DNA from: Agrypnia vestita
Lineage: Eukaryota; Arthropoda; Insecta; Trichoptera; Phryganeidae
DNA length: 64,000 nucleotides
Direction of reading: 5' to 3'
Assembly (NCBI GenBank): GCA_016648135.1
Contig: JADDOH010000478.1
Location: 60,255-124,254, forward strand
Position 1 is the first letter of the stretch. Every line of letters begins with the position of its first letter. The notes below the pieces were generated by a model. The model saw only the letters and a program-made list of their open reading frames with translations. It had not been told where the DNA came from and searched no databases. Both the position numbers and the translations under genes were made by a program. Below are positions 10,070-21,585 of the stretch, in pieces.

Positions 10070-10715
10070 ACTAACTAACTATCACGCCGTTTCCCGAAGG
10101 GGTAGGCAGAGAGGATTGAAGGCCACACTCTTCTATCCTGGCACACCACTTTTGCTTTGGCTACATTCATACATCTCCTCATATGGTTGTGGCCATTGAC
10201 GCATTATAATATAGACACGTTATTCTCATACTAGCCGACTTTCATATGTAGCAAATATCGCATTTAAAAGACATTGAACAAATCATGGCACATTTATTTC
10301 ACAAACGCTCTGCGTGTAGACAGAAAAATCAGGTAGTTTGAAGTCACGGTGGCTAAAGTAACATACTTATTATTACAATAGTGTACGATACCTACTATGT
10401 TCCTTTTTTTCGGCGTAGCATCGCGCCCAATCACAAAGAAGGTCTGTTCGATTAGAAGGCTTACTTTTGAGTTGCCAAGATTCCACTCATGTAACCTATC
10501 AACAGTTTATTATATCATTGGTTGTTGCGGCTTTCAACAGGGCATCCTCAAATACTGTAGCATCTGATCGTGCCAGGTCTTTCGCGGACACCCTCTAATC
10601 CTGTTGCCTTCAACACTCGCCTCATATATTTTCTTGACCATAGTTTCCTCGTTCATACGTTCCACATGACCAAACCATCTTAGCATTCCTTTCTTTATTC
10701 TATCTACTTAAAAAT
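10070..10715 (-). mobile_element. Non-LTR RT 3' end split by an insertion
   Basis: Same family as 8705-9172. The extreme 3' end (GTTA tail, CACGCCGTTTCC junction, C-terminal codons) is at 10070-10190 and the next upstream piece (GRPRK-type linker, EERM-KKIY helix region) at 10520-10715. The two halves join perfectly if 10191-10519 plus one copy of GGTTGT is removed. Confidence 0.65.
10191..10519. mobile_element. 329-bp insertion within the RT fragment
   Basis: The segment is flanked by GGTTGT at 10185-10190 and again at 10520-10525, and interrupts sequence that is continuous in sister copies (compare GGTTGTTGAGGC at 33090). The ends show no terminal inverted repeat and no poly-A, so its class is unknown. 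The 6-bp direct repeat is a plausible target-site duplication. Confidence 0.5.
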
Positions 10716-11575
10716 ACAAATGGCGAAATCGTAAACAGTAGCAAGAAGTATAGATTGTTTTAAAATACAGGTAGATAATATTTAAAATGTAGATATATTA
10801 TATAAATAAAATATTATCTACCGGTCACTTAAAAATAATGTATTTAATATTTACACAAGTTTACTTATTTATAATACACCTATGTACATATATGTATTTT
10901 AAAATTGTTTGTGAATCTCGCCACACGCGTAATTTTTTTTGGTACTGATCAATCTAGCTGTCATAGCGCAATTGTACATGCGTGGTATGTGTCTAACACT
11001 GGGCGAAATATCTATGTTTTCTCTTTATACTATTTGTCGCTTTGCAAAGCTACTTTTAATTTTATAAACGTTATATTCTTGTTTGAATCAAGTTGCAGAA
11101 TTTATATTATGGAAATGCATGTAATATACACGTTGTCTATGATATATTTGATAACTGTCATGTTCATGTCTTTCAGGTTAGAACTTCGTATCCTGAATGT
11201 CGTTTTTCGGACATCGTTTATCATTATTTTTTTTTTTCTATTTTCTATTTTTTTCTTTTTTTTTTCTTTTTTATTTTATATTTTATGTATTTTTTAAAAT
11301 ATTTTTATTTTATATTTTCCAAAGCATTTATAATTTGAAGACACGGCATTAATAACAAAAATGTCATTATAGTAAAGTTATCCCCAAGAATCAAAAATGC
11401 TAAATTAGTATATCGACTTTGTGCGATTTTCCATTATTGTTTTACAAATAAATTGTATTTGATAGATTTTTCTTTGAATTTGGTGCTAGAATATATTTTT
11501 TTTAAATTTGATTGTTTTGTTTTGAGAAATCCGAAAACAAAATTGTTGGGCCGTCCATTCTGTAGTCTGTAGCCA
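10716..11575. other. Unassigned, with a short inverted repeat and T-rich tract
   Basis: A 14-bp inverted repeat (GGTAGATAATATTT at 10770-10783 and its complement at 10809-10822) and a T-rich tract at 11225-11320. Open frames over the tract are composition artefacts. Confidence 0.4.
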
Positions 11576-11745
11576 ATGGTAGATGACAATGGCTGGCCGC
11601 GCAGCGGTCACTACCAGCCGCGAAGCAGCCACCATAGCCGAGACCACACTATCAAGTAGCAAGCAAATAGCAATGGCCGCATAGCGGCTATCAATAGCTG
11701 CGCAGCGGCCCAGATAGCCGCCCGCATGGCCTAGCGGCAAGATCT
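11576..11745. repeat. Cluster of GCCGC-NNA-GCGGC palindromes
   Basis: A GC-rich island with at least four near-identical mini-hairpins of form GCYGC-NNA-GCRGY: GCCGCGCAGCGGT, GCCGCGAAGCAGC, GCCGCATAGCGGC and GCTGCGCAGCGGC, spaced by short sequences such as ATAGC. Composition is strikingly unlike the flanks. Function unknown; it could be the interior of a DNA element or a structured RNA. Confidence 0.5.
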
Positions 11746-12485
11746 AAAAATTATTTTATTTATCATATGTATTTTAAGGTAATCTGTACTCCTCGTTTCC
11801 GAAAAAAAGTAAACGATATTTTTAAACTGGTAATAAAAAAACACAGCATTACTTGACACAGATCTAGCGCAATAATAATATAGATGATAGAATTCATCCA
11901 AAAAAGAATGACTTGAATATTAATATATAAATAAGGTATTTATTAGAAATCAAATTGAATCATACCAAAACAAACTAGGTAATTTTCGTTCATTTATTGT
12001 CTTTAACTTATTATTTCAGTCTATTAAGAATAGCTGTTGAATTGATGAAAAAATTGTAAACAGTTACTTTGATAAACAAAATATAATTGTTTTCAAATAA
12101 CAGTTCCATTAGAATCACTTCAATACGTTGTATCTTTCATTTATTTTTTTCAATGCGAATATCAGATACTTTTCTCCAATACCGCAAACGTATGATATTC
12201 TTCATTTGCAAGGCAATACAGACATATTTTCAGAAATTCAAAATGAACATTTTATTGCAATTGAAAATATGATCAGTGATGCATCAAACAACCTTCTTGT
12301 GTGATTGCAGCTTTGTACATGCTGGTCTTATTGCTGTATGTAGTCGCTTTGTCTGAAATGCTTGCAATACAACACGCGCAGACATAGCGTAATATATATA
12401 TGTATGAACAGCACGTAGACTAAAATAAAATAAAATAAATAAAATACTGAAAATTAATTAGCGAATTATTAATTAATGATTAATT
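11746..12485. other. Unassigned AT-rich spacer
   Basis: No recognisable feature. A segment at 12290-12400 is slightly less AT-rich but unassigned. Confidence 0.4.
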
Positions 12486-12489
12486 GACT

Positions 12490-12722
12490 ATCATCTACAA
12501 AGTAATTCAAAATGACTAAAAATTAACGCCATTCTTTTAATTACACTATTTCGCAATATATCGCTCGTCAATGAATACTTTATTATTGCTGGGTAATACG
12601 TATTTAAAATTCACAAGAACATTCCATCTAATTCTCTCACTCAGTATTTATCGCGTTTATTTATTTCGCCAATTGGGTAATTGGCTTATTTCGCTCGATA
12701 TCCGTCGCTTCAACCGCGAAAA
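12490..12722 (-). mobile_element. LTR-like unit, fragment
   Basis: In reverse complement this matches the 3' half of the TGTCACG family: GATCGAGCGAAATAA-like start, GAGAATTAGATGGAATGTT, then TATTACCCAGCAATAATAAA and GATATATTGCGAAATAGTG, colinear with 40330-40500. Only that part is present. Confidence 0.55.
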
Positions 12723-12732
12723 TTCTTGGTAA

Positions 12733-12886
12733 TCTATCGTGGGTGGAATTGGTAAACGTAACATTGTGTTAAGTGATGACTCAATTTCGATAGATCGTAA
12801 GCCCTATGAGCACCCAAAAAAACATCCACACGTTCTTTCCCATATACAAGAAAGCTTCGTCTCTATAAGACATCCATAATATATCT
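12733..12886 (-). repeat. FB1 arm, diverged
   Basis: Runs inner to outer: TCGTGGGTGGAATTGG, a decayed palindrome TAAGTGATGACTC, GTAAGCCCTATGAGCACCC, TTCGTCTCTATAAGACATCC. Its edge abuts the LTR-like fragment. Confidence 0.55.
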
Positions 12887-12949
12887 TGATTAAAAAATAA
12901 AAAGTTTTAAAAATATTAAAAAAGACTAAAATTGTTAGATCAATCCTTC

Positions 12950-13205
12950 CTTTTCCATATTATTCATAACCTTATTGATTCACCAGCTTGCTATCCTTCA
13001 ACGTCCCATTCCAGACCCTACCAGACAGAGCTACCTCTTTTCCCTTTCAACCCATCTTACCAATAATAGGAAATCCTCTCCCATCCAAGATTTACGCTCT
13101 GACTATAATAACCTTTTGAATTCAATAGATATTTTTACTAGAAAATATGAAGAGTATCGTCGTATGGTGAGGTACATACTGGACATTTGTCATCCTCCCT
13201 GACAA
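12950..13205 (+). mobile_element. CR1/Jockey-like RT C-terminus
   Basis: The plus frame reads RQSYLFSLSTHLTNNRKSSP followed by LLNSIDIFTRKYEEYRRMV. This is the pattern of the last RT segment in Jockey/CR1 elements: an L-F-x-x-P/S patch, T-N-x-x-x-x-S-P-x-x-R, then D-I-D/F-F and a basic tail. About 75 codons survive. The sequence after the stop to about 13370 may be its AT-rich 3' UTR. Confidence 0.55.
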
Positions 13206-13444
13206 TGTGCATTCATATACATTATACGCATTACTAATTATTTCTGCTTACTTTCACTTTTCCTTCTTGGTACCACTGATTTTTATCTATGTTTTTTAAA
13301 TCAATATTTTAATGTTAATGTTAAATTTATAAAAATGTGTAATAAATAAGTCTTTATAGTTATCATTGTCTTATATTATTAGTCCTACAATTGTAGGAGA
13401 CATAATATATCGATTTGTTTTTGTATTATTTTCTTACCTTCACC
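13206..13444. other. Possible 3' UTR and spacer
   Basis: AT-rich, with AATAAA near 13340. Otherwise nothing seen. Confidence 0.3.
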
Positions 13445-13545
13445 TTCCTTTCAGATTCCCTTCACGATTAACTAAGCGCCTTGTCAAGTATTTTGGCCTC
13501 CGACCCTTCCAGGACAAGGGGATGAAGATAATGATGACGGTTTTA
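13445..13545 (+). mobile_element. Stub of RT 3' tail
   Basis: GCCTTGTCAAGTATTTTGGC then CCGACCC and GGACAAGGGGATGAAG follow the order of the tail at 5974-6060 in inverse orientation. It is a very short 3' stub. Confidence 0.4.
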
Positions 13546-15132
13546 GATTCTCACGGTTGTGTTACCCCTAAATAATCATTTGTTTCTCTTCATCAACCCA
13601 TCCCCTTAAAGCCGCCATAAATCTTCTTTCTTTCGTCTCAAACAAGTCTTGACTTAAAATTTTTAATCTTTACTTTTAAATACCATAATTAGATTCAAAT
13701 AAAAGATAAATGCTTATTTAGCAACTGCCTCGAATCCGCGTCCTACCCAGACCTTTTCTCAACTATCGTGAACTTGCGATTAAAGTTAAGTAGATCATCT
13801 AGATATTTGGTTTGCGTAGCATTTACTGATTGCCATGTATTAAATAATAATGTTCGACTTAGTCTTAGAGTCTTCAAACAATTCTAAGAGCAAGGCAGAA
13901 GATGAAGGTGTACGTACTCGTAGAATGCATGCGGGATGCAATTTCCATGCGCATACCGCGCTGATCACACATAATGCAATCTAATCCACCTACTGCAGTT
14001 GGCTTACATCTCCACTCAACTGCAATTGCAGCGCTAACATTTTCCACGGCAGTGTAATATAAGAGGTAAAGCAAAGAGGAATATATTGGAGAAGGTGGGT
14101 TAATCCGTTGGGTGATATACGGCTTTAGACGCTCTCAATAAAATACGCTCTTAATAACCGTTGCTAAGCAAATTTTAAATGTATTTCTTTTTTAACTTAG
14201 TAGACTAAGCTAAACATTATATAAGAAAACAGGTTGAATTTTTTGTCACATATTTACTTGAAAAATTATAATAAATTGTATACTGTTGAGATTCCCAAAA
14301 TAAAAAAAATAAAAAATAAATTCTTATCACATTTTATACGAACCATTACTTCGATAGCCATAAATTTAAATTTCTCAACATGGTATTCTAGTGCTTGTTA
14401 GGTTATTGTACGTTTATATTATCACGAAATGATAAAAATTAAAGGAATTACACATAATGGAGAATTTTACAGCACTTTACACCTTTTACGGTGAATTGGA
14501 AATAGCTGGAAGGGTGTGGGATGGCTCACCTTATTTTGGAAGCATCTTTAAGCGACATTGACTATAAAAAAGATTGATCGGGCCATCGCACACTGAGTAT
14601 TATAATTGTTTTGACAAGCAATATACGACCATAAAAAGGCCAACTTTTTGCAAACGCGTTTATCCAGAGACAAGTTATGCAATGGATGCTTACGTGCAAA
14701 CTAGAGTGAATAAATGATAACCTGAATGAAACGACCTTGCAATAGACAAAAGTGCAAAGAAAGTGAAATATTGAAAAAGTGGTGTAGAAGAACGATGCTC
14801 CTATTAAATTCGTCTCCAAGGCTTTAAGGATTTCATTCGCGTACCACATCTATATTTTCGAACATTTCTTTATGTTTTCACTCAAGATATCCCTCGTCTT
14901 GCAGGACTTATGCGCGCAATTTCACCTTAAATATTGAGATGCAGTATCTGATACTTCCCTAGATGTCTTATGATATTGTAAAAATATTGAGATTTCCGTT
15001 TTTATATTAAGAATTTACTTTTCCTTTTGTATCTGGATCGTTATATTAGTAACTCTGTAATTCCAGCTTATTTTGAAATCTTTATATTAACTTCACCGCC
15101 GCGCCGATCTTGATTTCTTGTGGAAAAATATT
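13546..15132. other. Unassigned spacer
   Basis: No family or credible exon recognised. The 95-codon open frame at 14562-14849 (minus) has no motif I know. Confidence 0.4.
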
Positions 15133-15205
15133 GGAAGTGAAATTTAACCCACTTCCCGTCATCCAATCGAGCTGAAATTTTGCACACACGCAAACAAAAA
15201 AATGC
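15133..15205 (+). repeat. ACTCCC-end repeat, fragment
   Basis: Only the conserved core survives: TTTAACCCACTTCCCGTCAT and CCAATCGAGCTGAAATTTTG. Confidence 0.5.
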
Positions 15206-15439
15206 AAATTTATCTAAGGTGTTCGGCATGTATATATTATTCAAAAATTATATTAATAATGGACACATTAGAATTTACCTCTTTATTTAAATTTTCTGAA
15301 AAAAAGCAAGTTTATATTCTGTAAAATAATTGATTTAATAGTAATTGTTATTTTATAAAGGATTTATAATTAAAAAAACTATGTTTTAATGTGTTAATTT
15401 TTTAGGTCTCACAAAAAATATATTTCGATGATATAACAT

Positions 15440-15665
15440 ATGTATATTTAAGGGCTATTTAACAGTTCTTCAATTATCAGACTAATAAATTTAAATAAAA
15501 AACAAAATTTGGAAGAAATTTTTCTTCCAGGGAGTTATTTAAGAATTTATAAATTTTTTATTTTATAACAAATCTAGAAATTGATTTGAATATTGATGAT
15601 GTATTTTAGTTATTATTAATTTTTTTATTATTTAAATAGCATTTAATTATAAAGTACTCATGCAA
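15440..15665 (+). repeat. Direct repeat, copy 1
   Basis: Shares with 16150-16437 the blocks TTTAACAGTT, AGGGAG-TTTTTAAGAA, TTTATAACAAATCTAGAAA and ATTGATGATG-ATTTTAGT in the same orientation and order. The two copies lie about 700 bp apart with unrelated sequence between them. Confidence 0.5.
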
Positions 15666-16149
15666 AACTGAGTACTAAGTCTGGTATTTTTGTAAATGAT
15701 CTTTTTTGTAGTATGGTTAAAAGAATTATAAAAGGTTCTCTCTCTGAACATCCCTTTAAAGTAAGGATCTTTATTGCGCGCCGTAATCGCGGATTCTCTC
15801 CCGGATTTGCAATTCAATGTCCCATTCCATTAAACTGCGGAACCGGAGTTGGACTGCGTTTTGTTTACATTATCTATGAATATGGTTACTTTGAAAATTC
15901 AATAAAAAGCACACAGAAAAGTTAGCTCGTATATCGATGATTTTGTAACACAAAAAAACTATATACCTATTATACAAGGAGAAAAACTTATAATACGCGT
16001 CTGACTTGATTTTCTTATTTATTTGCAGGAACGAACGTTCTCTTCCTTGTACATTTCATGTAGCTTCTAGTACTATCTCTAGTATTAAAATTCTCTCCTA
16101 CCTACCATAATAAATTGAGCCATCATCGACCTTATATGCCAGGATAATC
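15666..16149. other. Sequence between the direct repeats
   Basis: A less AT-rich piece at 15720-15870. No coding or family assignment. Confidence 0.35.
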
Positions 16150-16437
16150 TAAAAACGTGCATAAGCTCTTTAACAGTTATTCAACTGTCAAACTGATATT
16201 TTTGATAACTTCTTTCTTTCTGCAAAATGGCTTTGTGATAACATTATTTTATTATGGAAATTTATAAATAAGAAAAAACGTTAATTGCAAAACAAAAATC
16301 AGAAAATTTTTTTCAAGGGAGCTTTTTAAGAACTTATGAATTATTTATTTTATAACAAATCTAGAAATTGATTTTAATATTGATGATGCATTTTAGTGTA
16401 ACTATTATTTTTTTTTTTATTATTTAAATAGTATTTA
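16150..16437 (+). repeat. Direct repeat, copy 2, with mariner at its end
   Basis: Second copy of the repeat at 15440-15665. The mariner element inserted at its 3' side, using the TA at 16436-16437. Confidence 0.5.
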
Positions 16438-17722
16438 TTAGGTCCTTACATATGAAATTGGCGTTTTGCCGTACTGGCAAATTTGATCTCAAATATCTTC
16501 TCTTTGGTTAGGAATTCCAAATCCAAATTTATACAGCTATTTACTCATGTATTTGTGTTTTGAAAATTATAATTCATTTGTTTTTTCCTCAATTGTTTTT
16601 TTCTTTGCGTCACTCAGTTTACAAAATGAAAAACTTGAAATATCGCGTTATTTACGAGTACGAGTTCCACCGTGGCATCAGTGCTGCAGAAACGGCTCGA
16701 AGGATTAATGATGTGTATGGCGACGGTGCCGCAAAAGAAAACACAGTGCGTTTTTGGTTCCAACGTTTTCGTTCTGGAAATTTCGACCTGCAGAACAAGC
16801 CCCGTGGACGGCCGGAGACCAAAGTTGATAATGAAGAATTGAAGGCTATTGTGGAAGCGGATCCATCGCAAACCACATCCGAGTTAGCTGCAGGCTGCGG
16901 TGTTAGTGATAAAACTGTTTTAATCCACTTGAAGCAAATTGGTAAGGTGAAAAAGCTTGAAAGGTGGGTACCTCACGAATTGAGTGAAGCAAATCAACAA
17001 ACGCGCGTTGACTGCTGCGTTGCATTACTCAACCGGCACAATAATGAAGGGATTTTAAATCGAATCATTACCTGTGATGAAAAGTGGATCCTGTACGATA
17101 ATCGGAAGCGCTCATCGCAATGGCTGAACCCTGCCGAACCAGCCAAACCATGCCCCAAGCGAAAATTGACTCCAAAAAAGTTACTTGTGAGCGTTTGGTG
17201 GACTAGTGCTGGTGTCGTTCACTACAGCTTCTTAAATCTGGCCAGACGATTACGGCAGATGTCTATTGTCAGCAACTGCAAACCATGATGGAAAAGCTAG
17301 CTGCTAAACAACCGAGGCTGGTTAATCGCTCTAGGCCACTGCTGCTTCATGATAACGCTAGACCACACACTGCACAACAGACGGCTACCAAATTAGAGGA
17401 GCTTCAATTGGAATGTCTAAGACATCCACCGTACTCTCCGGACCTTGCCCCAACAGATTACCATTTTTTTCGAAATTTGGATAACTTCTTGCAAAGGAAA
17501 AAGTTCAACTCCGATTGAGCAGTCCAAACCGCCTTCAAAGATTTTATTGATTCCCGTCCGAATGGTTTTTTTAGTAAAGGGATCGATGAACTACCTATGA
17601 GATGGCAAAAGTGCATAGATAGCAATGGTACATACTTTGATTAAATAAATATATTATAATAAAAAAAAATCGGCTTTATGTTCCTCCCATACTTAACGCC
17701 AATTTCATATGTAAGGACCTAA
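16438..17722 (+). mobile_element. Full-length mariner element (cecropia type)
   Basis: The element is 1285 bp. Its termini start TTAGGTCCTTACATATGAAA and the two 28-bp terminal inverted repeats are identical. The TA dinucleotides at 16436-16437 and 17723-17724 are the target duplication. The single transposase gene occupies most of the interior. Subfamily placement rests on resemblance of the protein to cecropia-clade transposases (the clade that includes the SETMAR/Hsmar1 type). Confidence 0.95.
16626..17644 (+). pseudogene. Mariner transposase, frameshifted
   Basis: It catalyses cut-and-paste transposition at TA sites. Start at 16626 (AAAATGAAAAAC), with N-terminal helix-turn-helix regions and a GRPETKVDNEEL linker. 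The catalytic triad is visible: D151 in TCDEKWILYDN, the second D in LLHDNARPH (codon 17351-17353) and the third in YSPDLAPTD (17456-17458), separated by 34 residues as in DD34D mariners. WVPHEL is also conserved. A single-base deletion near 17237 shifts the frame after HYSFLN, and a TGA at 17516-17518 interrupts the end (FNSD-stop-AVQTAF). The original stop is TAA at 17642. No active product is expected. Length without damage would be about 339 residues, close to the usual 345. Confidence 0.93.
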
Positions 17723-17724
17723 TA

Positions 17725-18254
17725 ATTTAATTTTATTATTAAAAAGGAAAGGTAGCAATATCCAAAAAATTTTAAAAAAATTCGAACGCATTCACCGAGG
17801 ACTATCCCTTCCAAAATCATGTTTCCTATAAATTTTTATAAAATCTCGAATTCATTAAATTATAAATTAGGTATGAATCCTCGATGACAGCATTAAATTT
17901 TTTCGATATTGCTGGCTTTGCTTTTATACCTACCTACCCCACGTATAGGTTAATTACCATGTACCTTTTTGTAAATAGTTATCTTAAATTTGTTTTCGCG
18001 TTTGTTCTTAAAAAGTTATTGAGCTCCCATGTAATTATTTTTTGTTTTTGTTTTTATTTGAATAATCTTCACATTAAAATTCACAACACATATAATAGTC
18101 AATACACTCTTGTTCAATTGAACATTTTTTTCTTATAATATAACCACGTGACTATAGAAACAAAAGAAATTACAAGTCATCGGGGATTTTTTAGCACTCA
18201 GTTTTACAGTAAATTAGAAATTACTAAAAGGGTCTAAAATAAGCAGTGAATTTG
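17725..18254. other. Unassigned AT-rich spacer
   Basis: Nothing recognised; the hydrophobic frame at 17884-18138 reflects T-rich composition. Confidence 0.4.
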
Positions 18255-18610
18255 CCGATTAGATTCGGAAAATGCAGGGAAACCTGAAACTGTATATAAG
18301 CGGGACGACGCTATCGAGACGAACAGTTTTATTATGGCAGTTTAGCAATGCCACAGAAATGGATTCTAGTGTATCGGCGTTATAGTGCGAATTGTAAACG
18401 GCCAGTGAAATACATTACGAGAGTACCTACCAGGACTTCTATAGTGAATAAGACTATTCATAGGTGTGTGAATATTCTGGAAATACGAGTATTAAGTGTT
18501 TCACAAACGAGTTATTAGTGTAAATTAAAGAACATTGCTTCAGTTAAATATATGTTCAATACTTTGGTGAATAATAAGAAGTTTATTTAATTTTTCTGTA
18601 GAATTTTAAT
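18255..18610 (+). mobile_element. LTR-like unit with TATA box
   Basis: GTATATAAGCGGGACGACG at about 18291 is followed by TATCGAGACGAACAGTTTT, then sequence ending in ATTAGTGTAAATTAAAG. This resembles the promoter organisation of the other LTR-like units in this window (for example 40790 and 52080). Boundaries are uncertain and no TG...CA ends could be fixed here. Confidence 0.4.
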
Positions 18611-19959
18611 AAAGTATGTTTATCTTGCTCACTTCTTTCAATGCTTGTGTTTCGTGTAGAGGGCACAAATGACCGCAAAAGTCAACTCACTCTCCTACAT
18701 TATCTCGTTTATTGAATATTTACAGATTTCCAATTACAGATTACAATAAAAATTACATGTTACAATTGCCTACCGAAGTATCGATCTCACTCGTCGTGGG
18801 CATATGATGACAGTATAGCGACTTCCGTGCATTAGGCTTCCTAGACTGGCAAACAGATACGAGCAACTGGACGTCTTTGCCAATAACTATATATTATTCA
18901 AACATTTATTAAAAGGTGTATTGAAAGATTACTCGTATTTGTCGAATTGGACTTAAATAATTGATTTGTATGTATGTATATTTTTTATTATATTATGACT
19001 TTCAAATCTTGTGCTACATCTTTTGACTCTACTTTATATTATGTTTTTCTTATGCTCTTACGTTTTATATACTTTCTTTTTACTTTATATTACATTTGTC
19101 TGTATATATTTGTATTTGTATTTTAAGTATTTTCTTTCCACTTTGTCATTATTATGTTTACATGTATTTTTTTTCTTTAAACTATATATTCTGTTAATGT
19201 ACACTTTACATATGTGTTGTAAAAGCCCTATAGGGCGTTAATCAATAATTAAAGTAAAATAAAAAGTAAAAAAACATTACAAAACCAAACAGGCACCGTG
19301 ACGTTCATCGCCACTGGCAGACCATAGCTCATTGGCGGGCCAAATAGGGTTACGAAGTCACCATACGGGCGTTCCGCCGGCCCATAACGTTCGGCAACCC
19401 ACTTCTTCACCGTTCATCATGTAAGTAATTATTTTTCTCTCTCATCATTATCTGATTCCTCAATGCAAGTTAGATTTTTTTTTAAATATATTTGATATAA
19501 ATTTAACAGGCAACTTGATTTTACACGAACCTTTGATAACACCCAGAGTAAAAGTTTTAATTTCTCGCAACCACTACTTTTGAAGGTGATTAGATAACTG
19601 CATGCTGTGACGTAATTTTAAAAGTTCGCTCATTTATCAAAAGTTTCCGATCCCTTGTGCAAGTGTAATTATTGAGTATAAATTATTCATCCAAGCCCTC
19701 ATACTGCACATTAAATACACCCCTTATATCTAATGGCTCGGTGCTATCATATTAAAAGTTCAATTTGAGTGAAAGAGTACATTGCATCTTGTTTACCAAG
19801 ATTATTTTAGAAAAATGTGGAATTTCTCCCTTTTAATATTGTTCTGAGATTCTAAAGTGATTAGAATGCAACACAATCAAAGTGTTACGAATAATTGAGA
19901 CATTTTTTAGAAAGAACTGGAATATACGAAATTATACCAGATGATTCTAGAAAAAACTT
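18611..19959. other. Unassigned, with a GC-richer segment at 19290-19425
   Basis: At 19290-19425 there is a moderately GC-rich stretch ending in TTCATCATGTAAGTAAT, which looks like an exon end with a good splice donor (GTAAGT). The upstream frame is open for about 40 codons but resembles nothing I recognise. The rest is AT-rich. Confidence 0.3.
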
Positions 19960-20245
19960 TTCTCTTATTGATTGAAAGCGAAAATTCACAGATAAACGAA
20001 GGACGATCCGAGCGAATGAAATCAGCCAGCGACGAATATAAAAATTACCTTTATTAATTATTTAGAAAAATTCAGTAGCGAATCTGTACGATAGAGACAG
20101 CCAAATAAGTGTACCAGAGGAAAGTGGAATATTTTCGAATGAGTGAATTACGAAATAGTGTACCCGTTTAGTTTATGTCCAGTGACTTTGTAATTCAAAT
20201 TAATATATATTGTTTAATTTCGTGACCCCTCGCTGTGAACCCAAG
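19960..20245 (+). mobile_element. LTR-like unit, 3' part
   Basis: Contains AATAAGTGTACCAGAGG, TTACGAAATAGTGTA and GTCCAGTGACTTTG, the conserved 3' end blocks of the LTR-like family (compare 32340-32370 and 52360-52380). Confidence 0.5.
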
Positions 20246-20304
20246 GTAATTTAAAATAATGAATGAATTTAGAATGTTGCGAATTTGTTAAATAATAATA
20301 TAAT

Positions 20305-20620
20305 TTGTTACTCCCTTTCTTTTAACTCCTTTTAACCTCTGCTTGCTTGTCTGTCGAAAAAACTTTGGATCGATTTTGAACCCTTTTCCCATGATCCAAT
20401 CGAGCTGAAACTTTGCAGACAGACTTGAGGCGACGATTAAAATGATCTAACAAGTTTTCGTTTAAAAAAATTTAATAATATTATAATTTTGGATTTTACG
20501 AAATTTTTTATTACTCCCTTTTGTAACTTCACCCGACTCAAGCGTGGAGTAAGCGCCAAACCTGTTTCAACTAGTAAATGAGAAAGGGAGTATAATAAAA
20601 ACTTTTTTTTTATGGGTTAG
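20305..20620 (+). repeat. ACTCCC-end repeat, copy
   Basis: Starts CTCCCTTTCTTTTAACTCC, includes CCCATGATCCAATCGAGCTG, and ends GAAAGGGAGTATAATAAAAA. The central hairpin region is missing relative to copies at 1063 and 25844. Confidence 0.65.
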
Positions 20621-20654
20621 TTTTTTACAATTACAATTATAGGGGCCAAACTCA

Positions 20655-20920
20655 GTGCAACATACTCGCTAAAAGAACTCAGCTGAAACAGGTTGACAGA
20701 TGCAAATACCTCGGGGCCGAATCCTCCAGCCATGGACGTGGACATGGAAGGCAAGAAGGAGAAATTGATCGAAGAATAGGTGCGGCAAGCGGTGTGTTGC
20801 GTACTCTCTTCAGCTCAGTGATAAGGAAAGCCGTGCTGAGTATCGAGACAAGGATAGCAGTATTCATAACGGCTTTCCGCCCGACGCTTATGTACGGTCA
20901 CACGAAAAAAATAAACACGC
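20655..20920 (+). mobile_element. Non-LTR RT fragment
   Basis: The plus strand gives VDRCKYLGAESSSHGRG, EIDRRIGAASGVLRTLFSSV, then VFITAFRPTLMYGH. The Y-L-G, E-I-x-x-R-I and P-T-L-x-Y-G-H motifs are the standard region following the RT active site. It breaks off abruptly at about 20920, where a different RT family begins. Confidence 0.6.
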
Positions 20921-20924
20921 TCTA

Positions 20925-21453
20925 GAGTCCAAGCTGCTGAAAGCTTTACAACTTCTTGGTGCGAAATATACTCGAGAGTGGCTCGATGATCTGGGGACCA
21001 CATGAGAGCAAGTACTCTCTTATGGTGGAAAAAGTCCAAAAGAAGTTTCTGAGATACCTCTACATGAGAGAGTACGGGCATTATCCTTGACTCTACCCAA
21101 CCGAGTTTCTTTAGGGTTTGCTTGGCTACAATAGTTTAGAGACTAGAAGGAATGTGTATTTGATTACACATTTTTATGTATGATCGATAATACTGAAATT
21201 ATGCAGAGCATTGGTTTGTATGTTCCTGTTAATTACCTTAGACATCGTCAGCATAGATTGTTTCACATTCCAATATACAGGACCAACCTGCTGATGGCTA
21301 TGCCTGTTGGAAGAGCTACAGCTATGCTGAACAAAATTGCTTTGGATATTGATATATTCCATGTGTCTGAAGGGGTTTTCCGAAGCAGGATTCTCCTACA
21401 CCTTTGAGCAGATTATACATGTTATTTTTAATTGATTATATATTCTTATTTAA

Positions 21454-21485
<32 letters not shown>

Positions 21486-21585
21486 GATAATACCTTCATA
21501 ATATGTATGCATTAAATTTAAGTTTGTAATGTACATATTATCTAATAAATAAATGAATTGAATTGAATTGAATTGAAATAAAGTA
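20925..21585 (+). mobile_element. CR1/Jockey-like RT 3' end with (GAATT)n tail
   Basis: Translated pieces in order: IWGPHESKYSLMVEKVQKKF, LRYLYMREYGHYP, GYNSLETRRNVYLITHF, and FTFQYTGPTC-like sequence continuing to EGVFRSR-type codons near 21375. The pattern (LE-x-W-P-H, V-Q-K-K-F-L-R-Y-L, L-x-x-R-R) is that of Jockey/CR1 RT. Several frameshifts and stops. The 3' end has a TA microsatellite (about 21455-21485) and a GAATT tandem tail (21552-21582). The same 3' end is at 55840-56130. Confidence 0.6.

Noticed and set aside
11093..11338. Hydrophobic open frame suggesting a membrane protein
   Set aside because: It runs through a T-rich low-complexity tract; poly-Phe-like frames arise there by chance. 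The same applies to 36324-36674, 62402-62812 and 62800-63108.
14562..14849. 95-codon minus-strand open frame that begins like a coding exon
   Set aside because: No recognisable domain and no supporting splice sites; left unassigned.
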